Shown here piece after piece: positions 37,276-46,334 of a DNA stretch of 64,000 nucleotides. The DNA is from Gammaproteobacteria bacterium (GTDB lineage: Bacteria; Pseudomonadota; Gammaproteobacteria; Ga0077536): NCBI GenBank assembly GCA_024234975.1, contig JACKNH010000014.1:1-64000 (forward strand), given 5' to 3'. Each line of letters opens with the position of its first letter. Position 1 is the stretch's first letter. The notes beneath the pieces are model-generated. The model was given only the letters and a program-made list of their open reading frames with translations, was not told the origin of the DNA and searched no databases. Made by a program: the position numbers and the translations under genes.

Positions 37276-39438
37276 ATGTCTGAACAGCATCTGTTGGCTT
37301 CGCTGAATGCCGCACAACGCGAAGCCGTAACCAGCAACAGCCGTCAACTGCTCGTCCTTGCCGGCGCCGGCAGTGGCAAGACCCGCGTGCTCGTGCACCG
37401 CATCGCCTGGTATATCGAAACCGGCCAGGCCCGGCCGAGTTCCATTCTCGCGGTGACTTTCACCAACAAGGCCGCGGCGGAAATGCGTGGCCGCATCGAG
37501 CACTTGCTGAACCGGCCGATGCGCGGCATGTGGGTGGGTACCTTCCACGGCATTGCGCACCGCCTGTTGCGCGCGCATCCGCGCGAGGCTGGCCTGCCTG
37601 AAGCCTTCCAGATCATGGACAGCGAGGATCAACTGCGCGCCATCAAGCGCACGATCCGTGCGCTGCAATTGAACGAAGACCAATGGGCGGCGCGTGAGGT
37701 GCAGTGGTTCATCAATGCGCGCAAGGAAGAGGGCATGCGTCCCGCGCATGTCGACATCACCGGTGACCAGACCCTCGCCACGCTGGTCGAGATCTATCGC
37801 GCCTACCAGGAAACCTGCGATCGCTCGGGGTTGCTGGATTTCGCTGAGCTGTTGCTGCGTGTTCACGAGTTGTTCCGCGAATATCCCGCGCTGTTGCGCT
37901 ACTACCGCGAGCAGTTCTGGCATGTGCTGGTGGACGAGTTTCAGGATACCAATGCCATTCAGTACGCGTGGCTGCGCCAACTGGTAGGCGATAACGGCAG
38001 CCTGTTCGCCGTCGGCGACGATGACCAATCCATCTACAGCTGGCGTGGCGCGCGGGTGGAGAACATGCAGCGCCTGCGTGATGACTATCCCGCGCACGCG
38101 CTGATCCGCCTGGAGCAGAACTACCGTTCCACCGGCAACATCCTCGCTGCGGCCAATGCCTTGATCGCGAACAACACCGCGCGCCTGGGCAAGGAATTGT
38201 GGACCAGCGGCCGCTCCGGTCAGCCGCTGATGCGTTATGCCGCGTTCAATGAAATCGAGGAATCACGCTATTGCGTGGACCAGATAGTCTCACAGCACGA
38301 GCAGGACCGGCGTTACGCCGAATGTGCCGTCCTGTACCGCGTCAGTGCGCAATCGCGCGTATTTGAAGACACCTTGCGCATGGCCGGTGTGCCATACCGG
38401 GTACACGGCGGGTTCCGCTTTTACGAACGCGCCGAAATCAAGGACGCCATGGCCTACCTGCGGCTGGCCGTACATCGTGGTGATGACGCCGCGTTCGAGC
38501 GCGTGGTCAACGTACCGCCGCGCGGCATTGGCGAGCGCACCGTGCAGGCGCTGCGCGATACCGCCCGCCGTGACGCGGTCACCCTGTGGGAGGCGGCGCG
38601 CAGGTTGGTGGCCAATCGTGAGTTGACCGCACGCGCGGTCAACGCGCTGGACGGATTTCTGCGCCTGCTCGATTCACTGGAAGTGCAGATGCGCGATCTC
38701 GACCTCGATGCCGCGCTGGAAATCATCATTGCCCGCAGTGGCCTGGTGGAGTACTACCGTAAGGAAAATCGCGAACGGGCCGAGGACCGCATCGAGAACC
38801 TGGAGGAACTGGTCAAGGCGGCGGGTGATTTCAAACCCGACGAAGAGCAGCAGATTCCGCTGGTCAGCGCGTTCATCTCGCATGCCGCGCTGGAAGCCGG
38901 CGAAGGCCAGGCCGATGCCGACACCGACTGCGTCCAGTTGATGACCTTGCATGCAGCCAAGGGCCTGGAGTTTCCCGTGGTGTTCCTGGTCGGACTGGAA
39001 GAAGGGCTGTTCCCGCACATGCGCTCGGCCAGCAGTCCGAGTCAACTCGAGGAAGAGCGGCGCTTGTGTTACGTGGGGATCACCCGCGCGCAGGAACAGT
39101 TATTCCTGAGCCACGCGGAATGCCGGCGCCTGCATGGGCAGGATCTTTACCAGCGTCCCTCGCGCTTCCTGCGCGAGATCCCGACCGAATTGATTGAGGA
39201 AGTGCGCGTGCGCGGCACGGTGCAGGCGGCTGCCAGCGGTTATGGTGGCAGCACCCAGTCCGCCGCAGAGCAGGCCACGGGTTTGAAACTCGGCCAGCGG
39301 GTTTTTCATAACGCCTTTGGCGAAGGCGTCGTCCTGCAATTGGAAGGGCGTGGCGAGCATGCACGCGTGCATGTGAACTTCGCCAGCGGCGGTACGAAAT
39401 GTCTGATAGCAGCTTACGCGGGGTTACAGACGTTGTAA
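37276..39438 (+). CDS. uvrD: DNA helicase II UvrD
   Basis: A superfamily 1A 3'-5' helicase acting in excision and mismatch repair. It has 720 residues. Motif I is LVLAGAGSGKTRVL with the P-loop at 29-36, motif II is VDEFQDTN, motif III is AVGDDDQSIYSWRGA, motif IV is EQNYRST, and motif V/VI includes LMTLHAAKGLEF and CYVGITRAQEQL. The C-terminal Tudor-like segment (LGQRVFHNAFGEGVVLQLEG) is present. ATG 37276 is preceded by the 92-bp gap shared with pmbA. The frame is intact. Confidence 0.97.
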   Translation: MSEQHLLASLNAAQREAVTSNSRQLLVLAGAGSGKTRVLVHRIAWYIETGQARPSSILAVTFTNKAAAEMRGRIEHLLNRPMRGMWVGTFHGIAHRLLRAHPREAGLPEAFQIMDSEDQLRAIKRTIRALQLNEDQWAAREVQWFINARKEEGMRPAHVDITGDQTLATLVEIYRAYQETCDRSGLLDFAELLLRVHELFREYPALLRYYREQFWHVLVDEFQDTNAIQYAWLRQLVGDNGSLFAVGDDDQSIYSWRGARVENMQRLRDDYPAHALIRLEQNYRSTGNILAAANALIANNTARLGKELWTSGRSGQPLMRYAAFNEIEESRYCVDQIVSQHEQDRRYAECAVLYRVSAQSRVFEDTLRMAGVPYRVHGGFRFYERAEIKDAMAYLRLAVHRGDDAAFERVVNVPPRGIGERTVQALRDTARRDAVTLWEAARRLVANRELTARAVNALDGFLRLLDSLEVQMRDLDLDAALEIIIARSGLVEYYRKENRERAEDRIENLEELVKAAGDFKPDEEQQIPLVSAFISHAALEAGEGQADADTDCVQLMTLHAAKGLEFPVVFLVGLEEGLFPHMRSASSPSQLEEERRLCYVGITRAQEQLFLSHAECRRLHGQDLYQRPSRFLREIPTELIEEVRVRGTVQAAASGYGGSTQSAAEQATGLKLGQRVFHNAFGEGVVLQLEGRGEHARVHVNFASGGTKCLIAAYAGLQTL

Positions 39439-39467
39439 TCGCCGACTTCGCTGGAAATTTCCGGGCA

Positions 39468-39509
39468 TAAAAAAACCCGGCGCTCTGACGAGGCCGGGTT
39501 TTCTTTTTT
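39468..39509. terminator. Bidirectional Rho-independent terminator
   Basis: A-rich and T-rich flanks surround a 10-bp stem AAAACCCGGC / GCCGGGTTTT with an 11-base loop. It serves both uvrD and the convergent cytochrome c5 gene. Confidence 0.93.
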
Positions 39510-39533
39510 GAACCTGCTGCTGTGGATCGGCGA

Positions 39534-40076
39534 TCAGCCGTCCACGCCCGCGGCGGCGGCAGCGCCCTCGGGCAGCTGCAACATCATGTAGGTGATGGCC
39601 GAGCGGATTTCCTCGTCGGTCATGTCAGGCAAGCCGCCACGCGGCAGCATCACACCGGTGGGGGCGTTGACGCCGTTGATGACGGACTGCATCAAGGTGG
39701 CAATACCTTTTTCCGGCCGACCGGCCCAGGCCGTGGCGTCGCCGGTCTTCGGCGCACCGCCGATACCCATCTCATGGCAGGAGAAGCAGATGCGGCGGTA
39801 GGCACGTTCGTTGGGATCGGTGATTTCCGGTTCGGCGCTGGCGCCAGAGCCTTCCGGTGCGGCGACATTGGAAGCCACCGTCACGGCGGCGCCGCTGGAA
39901 TTCACCTCGCCCACCGGCTGCAGGCGGCTGGCGACCATGTCGTCTTCACGCTGCGATTCAACGTAGCCCGTGTAGATGTGACTCGCCATGAAGTACGCGC
40001 CGATAGCGATCACCACCAGGGCGAAAATCACCAGCGAAAAGTTGTACATGAATTTCGAGTCTTGCTGATCGCTCAT
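39534..40076 (-). CDS. Cytochrome c5-type monohaem cytochrome c, membrane anchored
   Basis: A 180-residue protein. One N-terminal membrane helix (FSLVIFALVVIAIGAYFMAS, about residues 13-32), a low-complexity linker, then a class I c-type haem domain with CFSCH at 97-101 and a likely axial Met in GVMLPRGG near residue 147. The ending DEEIRSAITYMMLQL is typical of cytochrome c5. It probably carries electrons in the periplasm between the bc1 complex and oxidases or other acceptors. It lies just outside the left end of the integrated element. Confidence 0.9.
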   Translation of the reverse strand: MSDQQDSKFMYNFSLVIFALVVIAIGAYFMASHIYTGYVESQREDDMVASRLQPVGEVNSSGAAVTVASNVAAPEGSGASAEPEITDPNERAYRRICFSCHEMGIGGAPKTGDATAWAGRPEKGIATLMQSVINGVNAPTGVMLPRGGLPDMTDEEIRSAITYMMLQLPEGAAAAAGVDG

Positions 40077-40174
40077 CCGTCAGTTTCCGTTGCTTGTGGT
40101 GGTCATGGATTCAATAAAAGCCGCCAGAGGGGGCCTGCCGGCCCGCGGCGGGCGACATTATAGCCCAAGAACCG

Positions 40175-40209
40175 GCAATTTGACCCCGTGCCGCCAAGGG
40201 TCAAATTGC
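40175..40209. repeat. 12-bp inverted repeat (hairpin) upstream of tRNA-Arg
   Basis: GCAATTTGACCC and its exact reverse complement GGGTCAAATTGC are separated by 11 bases. It lies between the cytochrome gene and the tRNA promoter. No T-tract follows. It resembles a dispersed intergenic hairpin, but only one copy is in this window. Confidence 0.7.
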
Positions 40210-40218
40210 TGGCGGATT

Positions 40219-40246
40219 TTGGAACCGCGACGTCCGGGCTTATACT
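40219..40246 (+). promoter_or_regulatory. Likely sigma-70 promoter of tRNA-Arg
   Basis: TTGGAA (40219-40224) and TATACT (40241-40246) are 16 bases apart, and the tRNA starts 19 bases after the -10 box. The spacing and strength fit a stable-RNA promoter; a GC-rich discriminator follows. Confidence 0.6.
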
Positions 40247-40265
40247 AGCGCCCGCTTCAGTTCAC

Positions 40266-40342
40266 GCACCCGTAGCTCAGCTGGATAGAGTACTGCCCTC
40301 CGAAGGCAGGGGTCACAGGTTCGAATCCTGTCGGGTGCGCCA
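40266..40342 (+). tRNA. tRNA-Arg(CCG)
   Basis: A 77-nt cloverleaf. Acceptor stem GCACCCG pairs with CGGGTGC, the D-arm is AGCTCAGCTGGATAGAG, the anticodon stem CTGCC/GGCAG encloses loop CTCCGAA with anticodon CCG at 40300-40302, the T-arm contains GGTTCGAATCC, and the encoded CCA end is at 40340-40342. It reads CGG codons for arginine. Its 3' end is the attachment site of the downstream element and remains intact. Confidence 0.98.
40329..40342 (+). repeat. Attachment site, left copy (attL), 14 bp
   Basis: TGTCGGGTGCGCCA, the 3' end of the tRNA gene, recurs exactly at 56849-56862 in the same orientation, next to a tyrosine integrase gene. This is the usual footprint of tRNA-directed integration. 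Confidence 0.88.
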
Positions 40343-40494
40343 GTCAACTGCCTTAGCGTGTTGTTTTGAAACAAATTTCGGAAGAGTTGTAGAAAGCGTT
40401 CCTACGATTGACCCCACACAATGTGCGGGCTTTTCCAGCGCATTCTGGGGCTTTCCGGGACGCTTTCTGGTGCGTGAAGGCAATTTCCGGCGCG

Positions 40495-41268
40495 CTAGTC
40501 GTCTCCATTTTGCGCCCGAATCTGGAGTGTGCAGGATACGTTCTTCCCGCTCGAATTCGCACGTTTCCTACAATCTTCAATTTTGTCCCGGTTATCGCGC
40601 TGCATGTCCGCCGCCGCAACAAGTACTTGCCACGCGAGAGGATCGGCACTCTGCATCATCCTGCTCCCCGCGTTCCACCGCGACGATTCCCCGAGAGTTC
40701 TTTCCGCCATCCATTCTGGCCAATGCCAAGATTCGGGCATGGCGCGGGCGATGGTGCCAGGGAGGATAGACCACAGCAGGATACCAGCAGCCAACCCCAT
40801 ACCTGCAGAGCGCCAGGTCTGGCGCTTCTGTTCGTCCTCGGCTCGGACACGCCCGATAATTGCAGCGAGCCGTCCGGTTGCATTGTCCAGATCCTTGCGG
40901 CCCTGCCGGAACAGGTCGCTGCTGTCCCGCAGCATGTCGAGTGAGGCACGCTTGATCTGGACGGCAATGTCTTCCGGCGTCATTTCGATGGCAGGCTTGT
41001 TGCCGATCGTGCTCAACGTCTTGGAGACCTGTGCCAGCTGATCGGCCATCTGGCTGAGCGTGGCGGTGTAATCCGGGATCACGATGTCGGCGCGTTCCCT
41101 GGCCATGTTCTGGACCGTATGGCGCACCATTGCCATTTCGCCTTCGAGACGGACGAAGGCTTCCGTTGCCGGATCGGTTTCTGTCACAGCATCTGGCTTT
41201 GGTGTCGGCGCTGGCGGTTCCTCGACTTCGAGGTTCAGTTGCACTTCTTCGATGTGGTCGTCTTCCAT
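40495..41268 (-). CDS. DUF6118-like membrane protein linked to TraA
   Basis: A 257-residue protein. The start is taken at ATG 41268 (MEDDHIEEVQLNLEVEEPPA); the open frame extends further upstream into traA and is not credible there. It has an acidic, Pro-rich N-terminus, a probable coiled-coil middle (LSQMADQLAQVSKTLSTIG), and one membrane segment (SAGMGLAAGILLWSILPGTI) at about 165-185. It follows traA by 10 bp on the same strand. Such proteins accompany Ti-type relaxases in sphingomonads; the family name is from memory and the function is unknown. Confidence 0.7.
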   Translation of the reverse strand: MEDDHIEEVQLNLEVEEPPAPTPKPDAVTETDPATEAFVRLEGEMAMVRHTVQNMARERADIVIPDYTATLSQMADQLAQVSKTLSTIGNKPAIEMTPEDIAVQIKRASLDMLRDSSDLFRQGRKDLDNATGRLAAIIGRVRAEDEQKRQTWRSAGMGLAAGILLWSILPGTIARAMPESWHWPEWMAERTLGESSRWNAGSRMMQSADPLAWQVLVAAADMQRDNRDKIEDCRKRANSSGKNVSCTLQIRAQNGDD

Positions 41269-41278
41269 GTCGTTTCTC

Positions 41279-44164
41279 CTAAATGCCCATGTCGAAAGCG
41301 CGGGTGCGCTCGCGAGAAAGGGTTGCGGTAAGTTCATTGGCGATGCTGCGTTCGGGCTTCGGATCGATGCCGAGTTCGCGGGTCTTGCCTCGCAGCAAGC
41401 CTTCGACTTGCGGGTCGCGTTCAAGCCCCTTCGCCAGCTCGGTCAGCTTGGCCGAGGCGCGGGCAGCGCCCGCACGGTCGCCTTGCTGCTCAAGCTGCTT
41501 GCGGGCCGCGCTCAACCCCTGCCAGTCGCTGACAAAGCGCTCGGATCGCATCGCGGGGTCGGTGCGCACAGCGGCTTCGTTCTGCATGGCGCGCATGGTT
41601 TCCTGGCTGCGCCCGCCAGCGGCCTCTGCAATCAACTCAGGACGCCGTTCCAGCGCTTTGGCTAGATCAGTGGCGGCATGGGCCCAGATCGCGTCGAGCG
41701 CCTTTCCTGCCTTTTCCAGCGCGTCCTTCTGGTGCGGGAGCACGGGCAAGCCCTGGGCCTGCATCGTGCCGATATCGCCGAGCGCACGGGCGTAGCGTTC
41801 GACGGCCCGGCGCTGTTCGTTCTGCGTGTTCGTCTGCGCTGGAAGCGACTCAAGCTGGCGGGCCTGCGGACGGAAGTTTCCGAAGATCGACTTGGCCTTC
41901 TCCGGCACCTGCCGAACCATCTCCACGATCCGCTCGCGGAAGCTGATGCCGCGCAGTTCGGCGAAGGCCTGCTCTGGCTTGTAGTCTGCCGCCATTTCCT
42001 TCCCGCGCTCACGGCTCAGGGTGCGGACAAGTTTGGACCGGTCGGCGAAGTCATCACGGGCATAATGGAGCGCCAGCCCGTCGCGATGGCGCGACATGGC
42101 GACATAGGCGGAATGGCTGTCCATACCCGGTGTGGCGAGCACATGGGCGCGGTCCACCGTCATGCCCTGCGCCTTGTGGATCGTGGCCGCATAGCCATGA
42201 TCGATATGGGCATAGTCTTTCGTGTCGAACGCAACCTCGCGGCCATCATCGGTGCGGACAGCCATCTTCTGTGCGCTGGCTTTCGCAACCGTGCCAAGTG
42301 TCCCGTTCTTTACCCCGAGTCCGCGCTCGTTGCGCAGGAAGATGATGCGGTCGCCCGATGCAAATTGCCGCTCGCCGCGTGTTGAACTGAAGGTGACATC
42401 CGCACCCAGTGCGCCAGCGTCGCGCATCTTTTCCCGCGCCATGCTGTTCAGCGCGCGCACCTCGTCATTGGTGTGCGTCAGGATAATCCGGCTGTCGCCG
42501 GGGCTGGCTTGCCGCTCCTGATTCCAGCGCTCGATCAGTTCTGCCCGTGCGACCTTGCGGGTGTCGGCGGCATGGACCATGCCTTGTTCTTGATAGGTCC
42601 GGATAGCTTCGCCCGTTCGGCCCGTGGCGAGGTGCCTGGTCGCATCCTGCTGCCATGCGGAAAGCTGGCGGCGAACCTCGCTGATCTCGACGCCGCCGTG
42701 GCGTTCGTGGATTGCCCGAAACGCCGCGCCTGCCTCGATTGCCTGAAGCTGCTGCTGGTCGCCGACCAGGACAAGTTTCGCTCCGGCCTTGGCGGCATGG
42801 GTGAGCACGCGCTCCATCTGGCGCGTGCCGACCATGCCCGCTTCGTCGATGACGAGCACATCTTTGCCAGTGAGCTGTTCGCGCCCCTTGCCCCATTGGT
42901 GCTCAAGGCTGGCGATGGTGCGCGATGCGATGCCGGAGCCGTTTTCCAGGCCTTCGGCGGCAATGCCTGACAGGGCTGCGCCACGCACGGTGTAGCCCGC
43001 GCTTTCCCAAGCCTCGCGCGCTACGCCCAGCATGGCGCTCTTGCCGGTCCCGGCATAGCCGACCACGACCGCAAGGCCCTCGTTGTTGGTGACGTGCTCG
43101 AAGGCGGATTTTTGTTCGCCTGAGAGGACCAGGCCGCGCTTCGCCGCGCTGGCGAATGCGGCATTTCGAAGCACAACTTCGACGCCATATTGTGTGCGCT
43201 GCGCCATGATGTCAGCCGCACGATGCAGCCGCTGTTCGGTCTCGATCATCGCGCGTGAAGTGAACCGGTCCTGCCCGCGTCCGTCCTTACCCAAGGAGAT
43301 CAAATCGGGCGATGCGCGCACGGCATTGAAGGCCGCGTCGAACTGCTCTTTGCCGTCGCTATGCCGGTGAACAAATGCGGCGAGATCGCGCCTGGTGAAC
43401 GTGGCCTGCTGGTGCGTGATCGCATCCAGTGCCAGCGCGGGATTGGCTATGATCCGCTCGCCATTGCGCTGGGCAATTGCACGGTGTTCCTCGATCCGCT
43501 CAGCTTCCAGCCCGCGTCCACCGATGCGCGAGGCAGCAGGACCAATCTTGTCCTGCGGTTCAAGCGCAATGCCTTGCGCTTCCAGGCTGCGGTGATCGAT
43601 CCGCGCGTCGATGTCGCGTTCCGCCAGCACACGGTTCACATGATCGGCCCAGCGCTCGCGCCATCGCTCGATCAGCGCGGTCTTGTTCCAGTCGCGAACC
43701 TTTGCGCCAAAGCCGTCTTTCGTGATCTCCCGCATCGTCAGCATGACATGGGCGTGGGGCTTCGCCTTGCTGGCCTCGCCAATGTCCCAATGGACATTGA
43801 GGTCGGCGATCATGCCCTTCTCGACGAACTCGGCTTTCACGAACTCGCGCGCCAGCCTGATGTTGTCCTTCTTCGTCAGCTCGCGTGGCAGGGCAAACTC
43901 GACCTCGCGGGCAAGCTGCGCATCCTTGCGCTTCTCGGCGGCCTCGACCGCGTTCCACAAAGTGGCCCGGTCCGCGAAGGCTTCGGGCGCGCTTCTGGGC
44001 AGCATCACTTCGGAATGAAGAACGCCTGCCTTGTTGGTGAAATCATGGGTTCTGTCGATGCGTTCATCGTGCAACCGTTCGCCTGCACGATAGGCCGCCG
44101 CCGCAACGGCACTACGTCCGCTCGACCTTCCGATGACCTTTGCGCTGAAGTGAAAGATTGCCAT
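41279..44164 (-). CDS. traA: Ti-type conjugative relaxase TraA (MobA/MobL + helicase)
   Basis: A 961-residue relaxase-helicase. The N-terminal MobA/MobL domain starts MAIFHFSAKVIGRSSGRSAV with AAAYRAGERL and contains the metal-binding His cluster in NVHWDIGEASKAKPHAHVML. The RecD/TraI-type helicase part has Walker A VVGYAGTGKSAML, VLVIDEAGMVGTRQM, VLVGDQQQLQAIEAG and HGYAATIHKAQGMTVDRAHV. It would nick at the oriT just upstream and unwind the transferred strand. ATG 44164 is used; an earlier in-frame ATG at 44188 is less like the family. The frame is intact over nearly 2.9 kb, which contrasts with the cargo genes. Confidence 0.95.
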   Translation of the reverse strand: MAIFHFSAKVIGRSSGRSAVAAAAYRAGERLHDERIDRTHDFTNKAGVLHSEVMLPRSAPEAFADRATLWNAVEAAEKRKDAQLAREVEFALPRELTKKDNIRLAREFVKAEFVEKGMIADLNVHWDIGEASKAKPHAHVMLTMREITKDGFGAKVRDWNKTALIERWRERWADHVNRVLAERDIDARIDHRSLEAQGIALEPQDKIGPAASRIGGRGLEAERIEEHRAIAQRNGERIIANPALALDAITHQQATFTRRDLAAFVHRHSDGKEQFDAAFNAVRASPDLISLGKDGRGQDRFTSRAMIETEQRLHRAADIMAQRTQYGVEVVLRNAAFASAAKRGLVLSGEQKSAFEHVTNNEGLAVVVGYAGTGKSAMLGVAREAWESAGYTVRGAALSGIAAEGLENGSGIASRTIASLEHQWGKGREQLTGKDVLVIDEAGMVGTRQMERVLTHAAKAGAKLVLVGDQQQLQAIEAGAAFRAIHERHGGVEISEVRRQLSAWQQDATRHLATGRTGEAIRTYQEQGMVHAADTRKVARAELIERWNQERQASPGDSRIILTHTNDEVRALNSMAREKMRDAGALGADVTFSSTRGERQFASGDRIIFLRNERGLGVKNGTLGTVAKASAQKMAVRTDDGREVAFDTKDYAHIDHGYAATIHKAQGMTVDRAHVLATPGMDSHSAYVAMSRHRDGLALHYARDDFADRSKLVRTLSRERGKEMAADYKPEQAFAELRGISFRERIVEMVRQVPEKAKSIFGNFRPQARQLESLPAQTNTQNEQRRAVERYARALGDIGTMQAQGLPVLPHQKDALEKAGKALDAIWAHAATDLAKALERRPELIAEAAGGRSQETMRAMQNEAAVRTDPAMRSERFVSDWQGLSAARKQLEQQGDRAGAARASAKLTELAKGLERDPQVEGLLRGKTRELGIDPKPERSIANELTATLSRERTRAFDMGI

Positions 44165-44192
44165 GTCGGCAATCCAGTTACACCGCAAAGGC

Positions 44193-44222
44193 TACGTCGG
44201 CACGACGTATAAGCGCGCCCTC
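44193..44222. other. Origin of transfer (oriT), Ti/RSF1010-like nic region
   Basis: In the divergent gap between traA and traD, TACGTCG and CGACGTA form a 7-bp inverted repeat (44193-44199 and 44203-44209). It is followed at once by TAAGCGCGCCCTC. From memory, the nic regions of Ti plasmids and of RSF1010 share the core TAAnnGCGCCCT next to an inverted repeat, and the Ti version even shares GACGTATAA. Position next to a TraA-type relaxase makes this the likely nick site. Confidence 0.75.
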
Positions 44223-44337
44223 TCATGATAAAATCCTGATCGGGACTAGGCGGTATCACACTGTCCCGGCGACCTTACTGCATTGGGAAAGCTCAGAGAT
44301 TATCATGGCTCCATCACACCAACGATGGAGATATCCC

Positions 44338-44885
44338 ATGCGCAAACCCCGCGATTTTGATTCGGAACTGAAGGCCCTGGCCGACAAGGCAAAGCAGTTG
44401 AAGGAACGCCGCGTGCGCGACCTCGGCGCGCTGGTCACGGCAACCGGAGCCGACACGCTCGATGCCGATGTGCTGGCGGCGCGCTGCTCGATGCGGCGGC
44501 CAACACCGACAAGGCGACCGGGGAGGGCTGGCGCAAGCGCGGCGCGGCCTTCTTTCAGGGCAAGTCACGCGACACTGCGAGCGGACCTAGCAAACAGCCG
44601 GAAGGCACTCTCCGCTCGACGGCGGCGCGGCATCGGCTTGAGGCAGCAAAGGCACGAACCGACATGCGCGAATGGCAAATCAAGCGACGCGAGCGCACCC
44701 GGCAACTGATCGAGTTGGGCGGCTTGGTAGCGAAGGCCGATCTGGTCGAACTGACCGACGATGATCGCGCCGCGCTTTACGGCGCATTCCTCACGGTTGC
44801 CGCCAAGCTGCGCGGTGCCGAAGGTGCGCAGGCACTGGTGCTGTTCCGTCGCAAGGGGAAGCGGGCGTTCGAGGCGGAGCGGTAG
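44338..44885 (+). pseudogene. traD: Conjugal transfer protein TraD (Ti type), one missing base
   Basis: ATG 44338, with GGAG seven bases upstream, gives MRKPRDFDSELKALADKAKQ and TATGADTLDADVLA. Near 44480 one base is missing (GCGG[G]CG); after that the second frame continues GALLDAAANTDKATGEGW, LEAAKARTDMREWQIKRRER, LIELGGLVAKADLVEL and LYGAFLTVAAKL to 44885. The whole protein of about 182 residues matches the small TraD relaxosome accessory protein of Ti-type systems. It is divergent from traA across the oriT. Confidence 0.85.
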
Positions 44886-45097
44886 GTTTAACAAATCGAG
44901 GAAGCCCGTGGAAGTCGCTTGATATTTACGTTGCTTGCGCATGTCGGTCCTGCAATCCGATAACTGGAGATTCGACCCATTCGTCGTTTCCGCAACAGCT
45001 ACCGCAATTTAAGGCTCTTACACTTGTCCGCCCCTTATTCGCGTTGTGTCATTCGCATGCGCGTTAGAGCCCAGCACTGCAACCCGAGGGGACTCTG

Positions 45098-45806
45098 ATG
45101 CTCAAGACAATCCTGAAGCACACCGCGAGACTCGAGACCCAGCGGGTGACCGGCCACTTGGGCTGGTTGCGGGTGCAGTTGGCGCAGGAATCGGGATTGC
45201 ACTCTCGGGCTGGGTTGGCGTGTTGTTCTTCGGTACGCCGCAAGGTCTTTATCCGGTCCTCATCGCACCGCTAGAGCATCGGCGGTCCTGGTTTTGCGAT
45301 ACCCGCTAGCCCACTTGCCCAGCCGTGGCCGGTAATCGGTGGAGACCTGCTTTCCGCGATGGTTGGGCTGGCAGCAGGAATGCTCCCTTGGGAATCCGGT
45401 CTTCAGCGCCGCAGCCGGTGTTTGCACTGCAATTGCTGTGATGACGATTGCGCGATGTCTGCATCCGCCAGGCGGTGCTTGTGCACTACTGTGTTCGCTG
45501 GGTGCGACGGGTGCGGAGGGCAGGATTTCAACTATATGTTACCAATCGCGGCGAACGTCTTGATTCTCGTGCTGGTATGTGGCTATACAACAACTTCACT
45601 GGGCATCGTTGGCCCCATGTTCAGTATCCAGTGCCGCGGCGGACCATGCCTTTCCCCATCCGGGAACCTACCGCCGTTCGGATATTGAGGAAGTGCTCAG
45701 TGATTGGGACGAAGTTTTGGATATTGATATCGACGATCTGGATGCGGTGTTCCGCGCGGTCGAGCGGAAGGCGGCAAAGCGCAAGATGTCGGAAAAGGCC
45801 AATTAG
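45098..45806 (+). pseudogene. HPP-family integral membrane protein, frameshifted
   Basis: The reconstructed protein is about 235 residues. ATG 45098 gives MLKTILKHTARLETQRVTGH; another frame continues GLVAGAVGAGIGIALSGWVG, then VGLAAGMLLG-like sequence, AAAGVCTAIAVMTIARCLHP with the family's HPP signature, and LPIAANVLILVLVCGYTTTS. The C-terminal tail is RRSDIEEVLSDWDEVLDIDI. At least four frame changes are needed. HPP proteins with four or five membrane helices include nitrite transporters in algae and cyanobacteria, which would fit the nitrogen-oxide theme, but transport here is inferred only. Confidence 0.75.
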
Positions 45807-45816
45807 TTCACAATTG

Positions 45817-46253
45817 TCAGCGGGTCTGAGCCAGCAACCGTTCCCTGATACTGCTCGGCTTGCGAGTGATATCGGCGAGAGAAAAGCGATCAAGGTGCGA
45901 CAGGAAGGCTTCCAGCGCACCGCCCAAAGCTGGCTTCAGGCCGCAAACACCGTCTATCGTGCAAGCGGTTCCGCCACTCATGCAGGCGACGAACCCGTCG
46001 AGGCGCTCGAACTCCCGGAACGACAGAGCCGACATTGATATTCGCCGGATCGCGGGCCAACTGCATTCCGCCGCTGCGCCCGCGTATCGTCTTCACCAGC
46101 CCGCTGGCGTTCAGCTGCTGTGCCACCTTGGCCAGGTGATTGCGGGAAATGCCGTAATGCTCCCGCCATCCAGTCGACCGAGAGAACCTCTTCCGTCGAT
46201 GCCAGGGCCATCAGCACGCGCAGGGCATAACCTGTTTTCAGGCTGAGCTGCAT
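45817..46253 (-). pseudogene. Rrf2-family transcriptional regulator, frameshifted
   Basis: Frames join into about 145 residues: MQLSLKTGYALRVLMALAST from ATG 46253, VLSVDWMAG, then VAQQLNASGLVKTIRGRSGG (winged helix and wing), and FERLDGFVACMSGGTACTID, VCGLKPALGGALEAFLSHLD. Cysteines in the C-terminal half (ACM, ACT, VCG) fit an Fe-S-sensing Rrf2 protein of the NsrR/IscR type. It is divergent from the truncated haemoglobin gene, with a palindrome between them. It is a second, distinct Rrf2 gene in this element. Confidence 0.8.
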
Positions 46254-46300
46254 AAATCAGGTATATTGAATATTGATTTTATCTTCAAGCGGGTTAAATA

Positions 46301-46316
46301 GGTATCAGAAAATACC
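46301..46316. promoter_or_regulatory. Palindrome in the Rrf2/haemoglobin divergent promoter
   Basis: GGTAT and ATACC flank CAGAAA. A second AT-rich half-site-like stretch (GGTATATTGAATATT) lies at 46260-46274. The position between a regulator and its divergent target suggests an operator for the Rrf2 protein. Confidence 0.5.
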
Positions 46317-46334
46317 ACCATATGAGTCGTCACA

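Noticed and set aside
40188..40769. 193-codon forward frame across the tRNA gene
   Set aside because: It runs through tRNA-Arg and into the antisense of the DUF6118 gene; not coding.
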